DNA from: Deinococcus frigens DSM 12807
GTDB taxonomy: Bacteria; Deinococcota; Deinococci; Deinococcales; Deinococcaceae
Direction of reading: 5' to 3'
Length of the DNA stretch: 14,084 bases
NCBI RefSeq assembly: GCF_000701425.1
Contig: NZ_JNIW01000073.1
Span: 1 to 14,084 of the forward strand
The number at the start of each line of letters is the position of its first letter. Positions within the stretch are counted from its first letter, which is position 1. Below the pieces are notes generated by a model. The model did no database searches and was not told where the DNA came from. It was given only the letters and a program-made list of their open reading frames with translations. Position numbers and translations under genes: made by a program. Of the stretch, positions 7,231 to 14,037 are shown piece by piece.

Positions 7231-7374
7231 ATGACACGACTTGCACGGCCGTTCTTCCCTCTCCTGCTGGGCCTGGCCCTGCTGCTCAGCGCCTGCGGAG
7301 GCGGCGATGGGCCAGCCCCGGCGGGGGGCAACACCTGGGACAGCGCCACCTGGGATTCCGCCACCTGGCAATAA
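7231..7374 (+). CDS. 47-residue lipoprotein with C-terminal WDSAT repeats
   Basis: A very short gene, easy to miss. AAGGAAGG ends 5 bases before ATG 7231. The product has a basic N-terminus (MTRLARP), a hydrophobic core and a lipobox L19-S-A-C22, so after processing only 26 residues remain: a Gly/Pro/Ala linker and then N-TWDSATWDSATWQ. The unit WDSAT occurs at 36-40 and 41-45 with a closing W at 46, giving three Trp at 5-residue spacing. Repeats of W-x-x-x-x-W type occur near the ends of some secreted bacterial proteases, but I cannot name this protein. It lies between the protease and the fibre-like gene, 69 and 26 bases away. A role as a surface-exposed tag, anchor or pheromone-like peptide is speculation. 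Confidence 0.75.
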   Translation: MTRLARPFFPLLLGLALLLSACGGGDGPAPAGGNTWDSATWDSATWQ

Positions 7375-7400
7375 GACCTGAGTTCGGAAAGGAGCAAGCC

Positions 7401-8912
7401 ATGAAACGGACAGCCACGAAAGGACTCCTTCTGGGCGCATTGCTGGGTGTGGGAGCGCTGGCGGCGGACACGCTGACCACCTTCCAGGCCGGGACGCCCA
7501 TCCGCGCCGCCGAGGTCAATGCCAATTTCAGCGCCCTGAAGGTGGGTCTGGACGGTAAGCAAAACGCCATCACCGGCAGTCCCTGTCAAACCGGGCAGTT
7601 CGTGAAAGGCGTGGGCACCGACGGGGCGCTGAGCTGCGGCCCCGATCAGATCGGCGCGGGCGGCGGCGCGGCGGGCGTGTCCAGCCTGAATGGCAAGACC
7701 GGCAGCCTGGCGCTGGAGGCGGGCAGCAACATCAAGATCGACAGCTCGCAGGTGGGAAAACTGATCGTGAGCGCCACGGGTTCCACGGGTGGGGGCGGCA
7801 GCCTGACCCTGCCCTTCACGGGCGCGGCCAACGGCAACTCGCCCGCCTTCTCGGTCAGCAACAGCGTGGGAATCGCCGTGAGCGGCAGCAGCGAGGGCGG
7901 CAACGCGGTGTACGCCATCAGCGGCAAGGGCTACGGCGTCAGCGCCTATTCGGAGTCCAGTTTCGGTGTGGTGGGCTTCACGGGCAGCGGCCTGGCCGGG
8001 GTCTACGGCGAATCCAAGATCAGCGGCGCAGCGGGGGTGCGCGGGGTCAACAGCGTGGGGCCAGGCTCGTCGGGCGTGTGGGGCGAGAGTGCGCCCGGCT
8101 CCGGTGTGCGCGGCAGCAGCTCCAGCGGCGCGGGCGTGCTGGGCAACAGCGAGAAGGGCTACGGGGTGCGGGGAACGGTCAGCGCCTCCGGCACCGGCGT
8201 TTACGGCGAGAACACCTCGAACGCGGCGGGGGCCGGGGTGCAGGGCCGCGCCGATTACGTCAACTCGGTGGGCGTGGGTGGGATCAGCGCGGCGGGTGCG
8301 GGCGTACAGGGCACGAGCGCCAGCGGTACGGGCGTGCGCGGCACGTCTGGCAGCGGCGGCACCGGCGTCGAGGGCAACGTCACCGGCACCAGCGGCTCAG
8401 GCGTGAAGGGCATGCATTCCAGCAACGGTTTCGGCGTATACGGCAACTCGCCGGGCGGCGTGGGCGTGGGCGGCGAATCGGCGGGCAGCATCGGGGTACA
8501 GGGCAAGGGGCCAATTGCCATGAAGGCTGTAGGCAACGCCGTGCAGACGCCGGGATTCGGCGGCTGGGCCAAGGGCATGGTGATCGTGGACGTGACCAGA
8601 CCTGTAGGGCAGCAGATCGTGCGCTGTTACAACTCGCAGCTCACGGGCGCGGCCATGAACACCGTTCCCTGCGGCTACGCACTGGAAAGGGCCAAGGGCC
8701 AGACGCGCGTGATCTTCAGTTTCGATACCCGCAACACCTTCGCTACCGCCACCCTGACCGACGATAACAGCTCCTGTTTCGTATCATCCTGCGACTTCCC
8801 CACCATTTCGGGCGTGCTGTACGAGAACGATTCGGTAATGGTGGTCACGCGCAACACCAAGGACTATTACTTCGCCAATCCCGCTAAGGGCTTCACGCTG
8901 ATTCTGTACTGA
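7401..8912 (+). CDS. Secreted fibre-like protein with GVxG repeats
   Basis: A 503-residue exported protein. Residues 1-22 are a signal peptide (ending GALAA). The segment TTFQAGTPIRAAEVNANFSA just after it resembles the start of many bacterial and phage-tail-like surface proteins. A linker region follows, and residues ~177-368 carry about 17 copies of GVxG spaced mostly by 7-12 residues rich in Ser/Gly (GVYGES, GVRGSS, GVQGTS). This pattern predicts a beta-helical or collagen-like rod as in tail fibres and adhesins. The last ~120 residues form a separate globular domain with four Cys (CYNS, PCGY, SCF, SCDF). AAAGGAG at 7388-7394 supports the start. It is likely a surface fibre or adhesin; there is no sortase motif or membrane anchor at the C-terminus. 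Its ligand is unknown. Confidence 0.82.
   Translation: MKRTATKGLLLGALLGVGALAADTLTTFQAGTPIRAAEVNANFSALKVGLDGKQNAITGSPCQTGQFVKGVGTDGALSCGPDQIGAGGGAAGVSSLNGKTGSLALEAGSNIKIDSSQVGKLIVSATGSTGGGGSLTLPFTGAANGNSPAFSVSNSVGIAVSGSSEGGNAVYAISGKGYGVSAYSESSFGVVGFTGSGLAGVYGESKISGAAGVRGVNSVGPGSSGVWGESAPGSGVRGSSSSGAGVLGNSEKGYGVRGTVSASGTGVYGENTSNAAGAGVQGRADYVNSVGVGGISAAGAGVQGTSASGTGVRGTSGSGGTGVEGNVTGTSGSGVKGMHSSNGFGVYGNSPGGVGVGGESAGSIGVQGKGPIAMKAVGNAVQTPGFGGWAKGMVIVDVTRPVGQQIVRCYNSQLTGAAMNTVPCGYALERAKGQTRVIFSFDTRNTFATATLTDDNSSCFVSSCDFPTISGVLYENDSVMVVTRNTKDYYFANPAKGFTLILY
7929..8504 (+). repeat. Region encoding GVxG repeats of the fibre protein
   Basis: Roughly 570 bases in which GGCGTG/GGGGTG-like units recur about every 20-36 bases, in frame, encoding about 17 GVxG motifs. 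The copies are degenerate at the DNA level, so the array looks old and selected for protein pattern rather than a recent tandem expansion. Confidence 0.7.
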
Positions 8913-8937
8913 AGCCCGAACCCCTGAGGAGTCAACC

Positions 8938-9642
8938 ATGCCACAACGAACTTTGCTCGCCTTTCTCGCTCTCGCCACCTGCTCCATGGCTGCCGCCCAG
9001 AGCTATTCCCTGGTAGTCAACGGTCAGCCCGCTCCGGTCAAGGCTATCGTCGTCAATGGGCAGACGTATGTGCCGCTCTCGGCCCTCAAGAAGTTGGGCA
9101 TTCCCAGCAGCCTCAAAGGGACCACGCTCACCCTGGGCACAGGGGCAGCCCCGTCCACCTCACCGGGCGGCAGCAATCAGCGGGCCTCGCTGGAAGGCTG
9201 CATCGGCGAAACGCTGTTTAATGGCGTGTGGCGGCTGACCACCCAGAAAGTCGAGCGGATCGGACCGAATGTCGGGCTTGGGCCAGGGTGGGGGGTGACC
9301 ATCGAATTGAGGAACGGCACCACAACCAAGGCCAATCTTCATGACACCGGCCTGGAGTCCATCGAGCTGGTTGGCGCGGATGGCAATACCTTCTCCTTTG
9401 AGGAACGTGCCGCAGAAGAGGCGTTGATCTACAAAGATGTCACCCAGGCAGGCGGGGTCACGTATCAACTCAAGTTCCATGTGGAAGATGCCCGTGCGGT
9501 CGCAGCCAATATCCCCGCCGCAACCAAACTGGTGATCTCCCTGAATCCCCAGAAGATGACGGCAGGCTACCTGCGGGAAGCCAAGGTCACCTACACCACG
9601 CCCACGCCCAGCTTCCGGGTCCGGCTGAATTGCCAGAATTAG
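8938..9642 (+). CDS. Secreted protein with stalk-like (copper amine oxidase N-terminal-like) domain
   Basis: A 234-residue exported protein. The signal peptide covers residues 1-21 (LLAFLALATCSMAAA, cleavage near Gln21). Residues ~24-70 read SLVVNGQPAPVKAIVVNGQT then YVPLSALKKLGI, the pattern of the 'copper amine oxidase N-terminal' stalk domain that is common in secreted Deinococcus and Firmicute proteins; the name reflects homology only and no oxidase domain is present. A Pro/Ser/Gly linker is followed at ~80-234 by a beta-rich domain with Cys87 and a near-terminal Cys (LNCQN), which may pair. TGAGGAG at 8925-8931 supports the start, and it follows the fibre gene by 25 bases. It is the last gene of the cluster and converges with the kinase remnant. 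Its role is unknown. Confidence 0.78.
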   Translation: MPQRTLLAFLALATCSMAAAQSYSLVVNGQPAPVKAIVVNGQTYVPLSALKKLGIPSSLKGTTLTLGTGAAPSTSPGGSNQRASLEGCIGETLFNGVWRLTTQKVERIGPNVGLGPGWGVTIELRNGTTTKANLHDTGLESIELVGADGNTFSFEERAAEEALIYKDVTQAGGVTYQLKFHVEDARAVAANIPAATKLVISLNPQKMTAGYLREAKVTYTTPTPSFRVRLNCQN

Positions 9643-9689
9643 CGGTCTGGATGCGGTTTCCCGCTTTGTCCAGTCGACGGTGCAGATGG

Positions 9690-10678
9690 GTTCGCCCTGA
9701 CCCACCCGGTGGGCAGAGCGCTCGAATATTCTCCGGTCTGCCGCCGCCTCGATCTGCTCGTGCAGCGTGCCGATGCCCCAGGCTTCAGCCAGCACACCCA
9801 GCATCAGCACGTCGCGCAGGCACAGCAGCGCGACCAGATCCTCACGCCAGTTCGGGACAGCGGGCAAACTTCCCGGTAAGCGGGCAGGTAAACCTCCAGA
9901 AAACGCTGACACAGCGCCGCCGTTTCCTCCTTAGGGGGACCAGCCGGGCCACGCTGTGCAGACTGACTGCCAGGCCATTCAGGAAGCAATGGTACTCGCA
10001 GTCGTCGAAATCGGAGGCGTGCAGGGTCTGACCGTCCCAGTGAAGGTTGTTCCCATGCAGATTGGAGTGGATCAGGCCGTAATTCTCCAGCGTTCGCGGC
10101 CACGCTTTCAGCCGCTCGATCAGGACGTGGCCGCACTTGCGCTGCTCGTTCAGACCAGGGGGCAACTGCCGCAGGTCCAGCACCGACTCCGTATGCCAGG
10201 AGCGCCGCCGGGGCAGACCTGAATCGGGCATGTACCGGCGGGTCAGCACGTGCATTTGGCCTGTCAGCCGTCCCCAGGTGCGGATCACGGTGGGCGTCAG
10301 GTGTTCGGCCCGCAGCGGATGACCGGGGAGCCGGGTGAACGCGTAGGCCAGCCAGCTTCCGCCCTCCGGGTCAGGGGACGCCTCGACCCAGTGTCCAGCC
10401 GATGACGGCAGGGGGCGGGCGACGGGAAGACCGTGTTCGGCCAGGTGGCGGGTGAAATGCAGCTCGGCCTCGATAAACGCCCTCTCACGGCGCAGGGTGT
10501 GAGTCAGCTTCAAGACCTGCTGCGGAGTGGCCAATACGACACTCTCGAAGCCGCCCAGCGCCTGTGCGCCCTCCATTTCAAAGTGGGTTAGCAGGAGCGG
10601 CAGTACGCCTTTGATAGATTTGCGCGCGATGGCGGGCAGCATATATCCACTGTACTTGGTTGGCCGCACGAGGCGCAT
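9690..10678 (-). pseudogene. APH-fold kinase (aminoglycoside phosphotransferase/homoserine kinase-like), degraded
   Basis: The first 278 codons (10678 to 9842) encode an APH-family kinase: FESVVLATPQQVLKLTH gives the nucleotide-binding Lys57 region, and IHSNLHGNN then ASDFDDCEYH gives the catalytic and metal-binding loops. The Brenner motif should read HxDxxxxN; here it is H204-S-N206-xxxx-N211, so the catalytic Asp is Asn. Asp223 of the DFDD segment is kept. A run of five C on the minus strand (9934-9938) seems one base short: the reading continues in another frame as PPKEETAALCQRFLEVYLPA, then shifts again near 9841-9865 to WREDLVALLCLRDVLMLGVL. The third frame has no stop before it runs into the convergent gene. 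Two frameshifts plus a missing catalytic residue argue for a dead gene. The 3' limit is approximate. Confidence 0.75.
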
Positions 10679-10835
10679 GGGCCAGGTGGCCTAAAGCAGG
10701 AGTCCTCAAGAAGCAGTCCACCAAATTCCGGGGCCGAGGAGCGCCGTGAATCAGGGGGCATTGGCGGCGGAGTTGAATTCGACACGCCGCATCATGTTGC
10801 CCAATCGCCTTTGAACGGTGTTGCCCCCGCTTTTG

Positions 10836-11042
10836 ATACCCTCCTTCCTGACCGGGAAAAAGCTGTCAGAAGCGCAGATTCAGCGTCTGAGCGGTCATGG
10901 TAGCAAGAAGAGTCTGGAGGTCTATCGGCACCTGTCGCTGGTGGCGGCGGTGGATGACGCCTATCAGCAGGCCGTCAAGCGGCTGGAGCTGGTGCAGGCT
11001 ACCACCGCTGTGCTGATGGGCGTTTTTCGCTTAGCGGTGTAA
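10836..11042 (+). pseudogene. Tyrosine recombinase (phage integrase) C-terminal fragment
   Basis: The frame encodes FLTGKKLSEAQIQRLSGHGS then KKSLEVYRHLSL, the last part of the catalytic domain of a tyrosine recombinase. The conserved GH pair and the nucleophile Tyr in EVYRHLS are visible, followed by a C-terminal helix (AYQQAVKRLEL) and a natural stop at 11040-11042. Everything upstream, including the first catalytic Arg and the HxxR region, is missing; bases 10679-10835 hold no recognisable gene. It is a remnant of an integrase gene of an integrated element. Related remnants lie at 11061-11144 and 12640-12718. Confidence 0.75.
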
Positions 11043-11066
11043 AATTCCTGAATCTTGTCGTTACCC
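11028..11066 (+). repeat. Direct repeat copy 1 at integrase 3' end
   Basis: These 39 bases match 12680-12718 at 33 of 39 positions without gaps, and weaker similarity continues about 19 bases upstream of both. Both end in GTCGTTACCC, after which the sequences diverge. The stop codon of the first integrase fragment lies inside this copy. A repeat overlapping an integrase 3' end could be an old attachment site or simply duplicated gene ends. Confidence 0.6.
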
Positions 11067-11144
11067 CTTGCTGGCGTGGCCGCTGAGGAGCTGGATCTGC
11101 GCATCTGAGAGCTTCTGACCAGTCAGGAACGTCAGGATCTGATG
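11061..11144 (-). pseudogene. Second tyrosine recombinase fragment, inverted
   Basis: Read on the minus strand from 11144, the frame gives HQILTFLTGQKLSDAQIQLL then SGHASKG and stop. It matches the plus-strand fragment (FLTGKKLSEAQIQRLSGHGSKK) at most positions, so it is another copy of the same kind of integrase in opposite orientation. It is cut off just after SGHASK, where GTCGTTACCC (plus strand) begins. The ORF is only 28 codons and is clearly a scar, with no start and no ribosome binding site. Confidence 0.65.
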
Positions 11145-11250
11145 CCCCAATCAGTGGGAATGCACCGCGTCGCCCAGCCCTGCCGTACTGACCACCCGGA
11201 GTGGGGGACGAAGGTGAATTTTGGGAAGGGCCTGGAGAGGTCAACGCCCT

Positions 11251-11772
11251 TCAGTTCTCTTCACTGGCTGGATCAACCGGCAGCAGCAACGCGATCAATG
11301 CCACGGTGAACAGGGCGGCCCTTACCGCGTGTGCGTACTCCCAACGGGCGCGGAACGTCGTCCAATCCTGCGGGATCGTGGCAGGCGTCCAGCCATCCAC
11401 GGCCGCGTTGACTGGCCCATTGTGAACTTGCCAGACGATCAATGCCGCCCCGATGAACGCGGGTGCCACAAGCGGCAGCCAGCAGCTTTCCCCACGCCGC
11501 CAGCGCCAGATACCCAGACCGCCCGCACCCAGCAGCGCCACAATCTCCAGCGGGCCGACGATCCTGCCGAAACCATTGTAAATACTCTGCTGGACAACCA
11601 GATAAGCGTCCGCCGAGAGGGCCAGTTTGTTGGGCAATTCCAGCAGATGCGTCAAGGCGACGCCGGTGACGGCGGCAGTGATCAGCCGAGTGCCGAAGGT
11701 GAGCGCACGGACGCCGCTGGTATAGGCGCGGGCGGTGCGGCGGGACCGGGGCGTGTCATGGGCGAGTCTCAT
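11251..11772 (-). CDS. DUF1772-type four-helix membrane protein
   Basis: A 173-residue protein with four predicted membrane helices at about 23-46, 72-90, 98-117 and 148-166. The stretch HNGPVNAAVDGWTPATIP followed by QDWTTFRARWEYAHAVRA matches the conserved N-x-P-x-N ... W ... R-x-RWE-x2-H-x-x-R core of the DUF1772 (anthrone oxygenase-like) family. The family's biochemical role in bacteria is unknown. The gene is divergent from the winged-helix regulator with 32 bases between the start codons, so the two probably share one control region. The ribosome binding site before ATG 11772 is weak (ACCCTCACC), leaving the exact start uncertain. It appears intact although it lies between recombinase remnants. 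Confidence 0.8.
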   Translation of the reverse strand: MRLAHDTPRSRRTARAYTSGVRALTFGTRLITAAVTGVALTHLLELPNKLALSADAYLVVQQSIYNGFGRIVGPLEIVALLGAGGLGIWRWRRGESCWLPLVAPAFIGAALIVWQVHNGPVNAAVDGWTPATIPQDWTTFRARWEYAHAVRAALFTVALIALLLPVDPASEEN

Positions 11773-11804
11773 GGTGAGGGTAGTCTGCGCGGTAGGCTGG
11801 GAAA

Positions 11805-12512
11805 ATGGACGCCCTCATTTTTCCCGAAGATCTGGCCCGGCGTGCGGTTGCTGGAGATTCGTCCCCGGAGCGCCACGCGGAGTTGCTGGCGGACCCCAGA
11901 GTTCAGCGGTTGCTGGGACCCTTCTTCGTGGGGTTGGAAAGCAAATCTGGCGCTGCGGGCGTCAGTGTGGCCCAGGCGGCGGACGCCCTGAACATGGAGG
12001 CGCGGGCGCTCCGCTACTGGGTCAACAAGCTGTTGACCGCCGGTCTGCTGTGCGAAGTGAACAGCGGCGGAGGCCGCGCCGCGCGCCGCTACCGGACGTC
12101 TGCGCCGCATTACTTCGTGTCCTTCGCCCAGATTCCCCGGTTGACCCTGGACGCCCTGTTCGAGCGGGCAGAGGCCATTCCGCTGGAGACACTTCACCGC
12201 AACCTGCTGGCGCTCTCGCACGGGGCGTTTCCAGGGCTGCACCAGTGGGGCCTGTGGGTGGAACCAGCGGTTGGGGGCCGAATTGAGGTCAGAGTCGGCC
12301 CGGCGGAGCGCGCGGTGAGCAGCGTGCAGGCGCTGCTCCGGGAAGCGCACGGCCCGGCGGCGCTGATGTGCTGGCTGCCCCTCCAGTTGGACTTTCAGGA
12401 TGCCAAGGCTTTTCAGCGCGAGCTGGGTGATCTGATCGAGCGCTATCAGGACAGACGCGGCGCACAGCCCTATCTGGCCCGGATTGCGATGACGCCCATT
12501 CTTGAGCCTTGA
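11805..12512 (+). CDS. Winged-helix (ArsR-like) transcriptional regulator
   Basis: A 235-residue cytoplasmic protein. Residues ~50-100 form a winged helix-turn-helix: VSVAQAADALNMEARALRYW is the HTH with its recognition helix, and VNKLLTAGLLCEVNSGGGRA with RRYRTSA is the wing. This resembles the ArsR/MarR-like regulators in which alpha-helices are followed by R-x-Y-R. The remaining ~130 residues have no clear domain and may bind a ligand. GGTAGG 8-13 bases before ATG 11805 is a moderate ribosome binding site. Its partner is most likely the divergent DUF1772 gene, which shares a 32-base gap, in the typical layout of an autoregulated regulator and its target. Which gene it controls is inferred from layout only. 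Confidence 0.75.
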   Translation: MDALIFPEDLARRAVAGDSSPERHAELLADPRVQRLLGPFFVGLESKSGAAGVSVAQAADALNMEARALRYWVNKLLTAGLLCEVNSGGGRAARRYRTSAPHYFVSFAQIPRLTLDALFERAEAIPLETLHRNLLALSHGAFPGLHQWGLWVEPAVGGRIEVRVGPAERAVSSVQALLREAHGPAALMCWLPLQLDFQDAKAFQRELGDLIERYQDRRGAQPYLARIAMTPILEP

Positions 12513-12639
12513 TCCGGTCCGGTCGCTGCCAGACGGCGCGCACTGGCTTATCCGGCACCCGTCGCTGGGCTGGAAACACATCGGACTGACTGGAAACTAT
12601 CTGTGCGGCCTGACGAGGTGCCTCTGCCGGGAACGCTTC

Positions 12640-12718
12640 GCAAGCTCAACGGCTGAAGGGTGTGCTGGACGGCAGAGTCCGCTTAACGGTGTTAAAGTTC
12701 TGGATCATGTCGTTACCC
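12640..12718 (+). pseudogene. Third tyrosine recombinase 3'-end remnant with direct repeat copy 2
   Basis: Codons here read SQAQRLKGVLDGRVRLTV, comparable to the end of the first integrase fragment (QQAVKRLELVQ...AVLMGVFRLAV). Bases 12680-12718 are the second copy of the 39-base repeat seen at 11028-11066. Only the last ~25 codons of the gene type are recognisable. The rest of the gap 12513-12770 holds no gene I can support. It lies next to the phage-like genes, where an element boundary would be expected. Confidence 0.5.
12680..12718 (+). repeat. Direct repeat copy 2
   Basis: Second copy of the 39-base repeat, 1652 bases from the first and in the same orientation, 33 of 39 identical, with conserved end GTCGTTACCC. 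The two copies bracket the DUF1772/winged-helix pair and the inverted integrase fragment. Confidence 0.6.
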
Positions 12719-12770
12719 TTAACCGGGTGCTTTTCTTTTGGCCTGCTGATATGGGCGACATGCTGGCCGA

Positions 12771-13136
12771 TTAGACCGCCTGTTCCTGGGTCTTGGACAC
12801 GAGATAGAGGGCGTGGCGGTCGGTCATCAGGGCGATATTCTCCAGTGGTGCGCCGTCCAAATCTCCGGCCTTAACCAGTTCTTTGACCCGCCTGTTGTCA
12901 ATGCGGGCAGCCTCAAAGGTGGCCGCGTCCCCGTAGACCTCGCGGAAGCGGTCTACCGGATACGTCGGGGTACGGGTAGTTTGCAATCGGGCGCGGTACA
13001 GCTCGCACTCTGGCCGCGCTCTGCTCAGCATGGCCCCTTTGATCTCCACTCCCAGGGCATCTTTCTCGGCCTGCAAGCCTTCAATGGTATCTCTCAGAAC
13101 GGCGTAACGCTCCAACTTCTCGTCAAGAGTGGTCAT
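12771..13136 (-). CDS. Phage-type coiled-coil protein of unknown function
   Basis: A 121-residue protein. Residues ~3-32 (LDEKLERYAVLRDTIEGLQA then EKDAL) form a coiled coil, and the rest (TRTPTYPVDRFREVYGDAAT, IDNRRVKELVKAGDLDG) fits the layout of small phage proteins with a coiled coil followed by an alpha/beta tail, which occur beside replication and recombination genes. I chose ATG 13136 because GGGAGGAG lies 8 bases upstream; an earlier in-frame ATG at 13214 would lie deep inside the primase gene. The start overlaps the end of the primase gene by 14 bases, so translation is probably coupled. Its function is unknown; a role with the replication or repair genes of the element is inferred from position. 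Confidence 0.7.
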   Translation of the reverse strand: MTTLDEKLERYAVLRDTIEGLQAEKDALGVEIKGAMLSRARPECELYRARLQTTRTPTYPVDRFREVYGDAATFEAARIDNRRVKELVKAGDLDGAPLENIALMTDRHALYLVSKTQEQAV

Positions 13137-14037
13137 GAGACAGCTCCTCCCGCTTCGTCCAGCGGTCTTTCCTGAGGTAGGTGTACGCGCTAGCAACGGC
13201 TCTCTGAGCTTCATCCAAAGTGAAGGGGGTGCGCTTCACACCTTGCACCATGTCGGTGTATTCCCCGGCGGCATGGATCGCTTCGCCCACGCTGTAGTCG
13301 TTGGCATTGGCCCACAGCCCCAGCATGAATGCCCCCTTATTCCGACTGTCCGCTGCATAGTCGGCGGCCCGGTCCAGCATCAGGAACATGGGACAGCGCT
13401 CGTCGTCAGCGTAGGAGGGCTGGAAGCTGGGCCGCTCGGCGCTCCTGGGTTCCTGCGGTACGGGCGGGGTCAAGCCCAACGCCTGACGCAGTGGGTAGGT
13501 CTCCCCTGCCACGGTGATGGTCTCCGGTACATCTTCAATGCTGAGCCGCTGGCGCTGATCGGTGCGGCGGTAGAAGCCCTGGCGGTTGCGGCTGGGCGGG
13601 AACATGATGTAGCCGCCGTCGCCCCGTACATCGAAGCCGGGAGGCAGTGTTTTCTTGCTCTTGCTGGCATTGGACTGCACGAACCAGCCGGGCCAGCGCA
13701 AGTAGAGATGCGCGCCGCCGCTCGGTGAGATGACGTGTGGTTTCCATCCCAGCTCGTGCATGAGGGGCAAACCTTCCAAGTCCACATCTATGACCACGTA
13801 GCCGCTCAGTTGGCCCGTGACCATCCCCAGGCCGCGTGCGCGGACCCCCATGTACCAGGTCTTGAGGTCTTCAGCAGTGGGAAGCTGGGTTTGCATGGGC
13901 TTCCAACTGGCCCTGAGTTCCCCGTCACCATTCACATAGGTGTGACCGGAGGCGATTAAGGCTTGCTTGTGGGGTTCTTTCGCCCACTGGCTGACGCCCC
14001 CGCCTGTGGGAATAATGCTGATCGCCTGGCGCACCAA
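13123..14037 (-). CDS. Bifunctional DNA primase/polymerase (Prim-Pol) domain protein
   Basis: A 304-residue protein with an archaeo-eukaryotic primase-polymerase domain. The three motifs are present: GYVVIDVDLEG with metal-binding Asp84 and Asp86, SPSGGAH with His110, and FDVRGDGGYIMFPPS with Asp136. Such enzymes make primers and extend DNA on plasmids, phages and integrative elements. There is no helicase domain, so a separate helicase would be expected upstream, outside the window. The start is TTG 14037 or GTG 14034; no in-frame ATG exists before the stop at 14062-14064, and no clear ribosome binding site was found, so the true start is uncertain. It overlaps the coiled-coil gene by 14 bases. 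The C-terminal ~100 residues (TDMVQGVKRTPFTLDEAQRA) resemble the helical tail seen after Prim-Pol domains. Confidence 0.82.
   Translation of the reverse strand: MVRQAISIIPTGGGVSQWAKEPHKQALIASGHTYVNGDGELRASWKPMQTQLPTAEDLKTWYMGVRARGLGMVTGQLSGYVVIDVDLEGLPLMHELGWKPHVISPSGGAHLYLRWPGWFVQSNASKSKKTLPPGFDVRGDGGYIMFPPSRNRQGFYRRTDQRQRLSIEDVPETITVAGETYPLRQALGLTPPVPQEPRSAERPSFQPSYADDERCPMFLMLDRAADYAADSRNKGAFMLGLWANANDYSVGEAIHAAGEYTDMVQGVKRTPFTLDEAQRAVASAYTYLRKDRWTKREELSHDHS

Noticed and set aside
5416..7440. A 674-codon open frame on the minus strand opposite the protease gene
   Set aside because: The plus strand has a lipobox, full catalytic set and ribosome binding site. The minus frame shows no known motif and is a GC-driven shadow.
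7929..8504. Regular repeats considered as a CRISPR-like or minisatellite array
   Set aside because: The units are degenerate at DNA level, of uneven spacing and in frame; they are protein-coding GVxG repeats. No cas genes are present.
9647..9673. Interrupted hairpin after the stalk-domain gene as a terminator
   Set aside because: The stems are only 4-5 bp with mismatched bases between them and no T-run.
9160..9912. A 250-codon minus-strand frame overlapping the stalk-domain gene
   Set aside because: Its first ~70 codons are the displaced end of the kinase pseudogene and the rest is antisense to the exported protein gene.
12502..12774. A 90-codon plus-strand frame after the winged-helix gene
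   Set aside because: It overlaps the end of that gene, crosses the integrase remnant in another frame and has no motif or credible start.
13129..13728. A 199-codon plus-strand frame opposite the primase gene
   Set aside because: The minus strand carries all three Prim-Pol motifs; the plus frame is a shadow.
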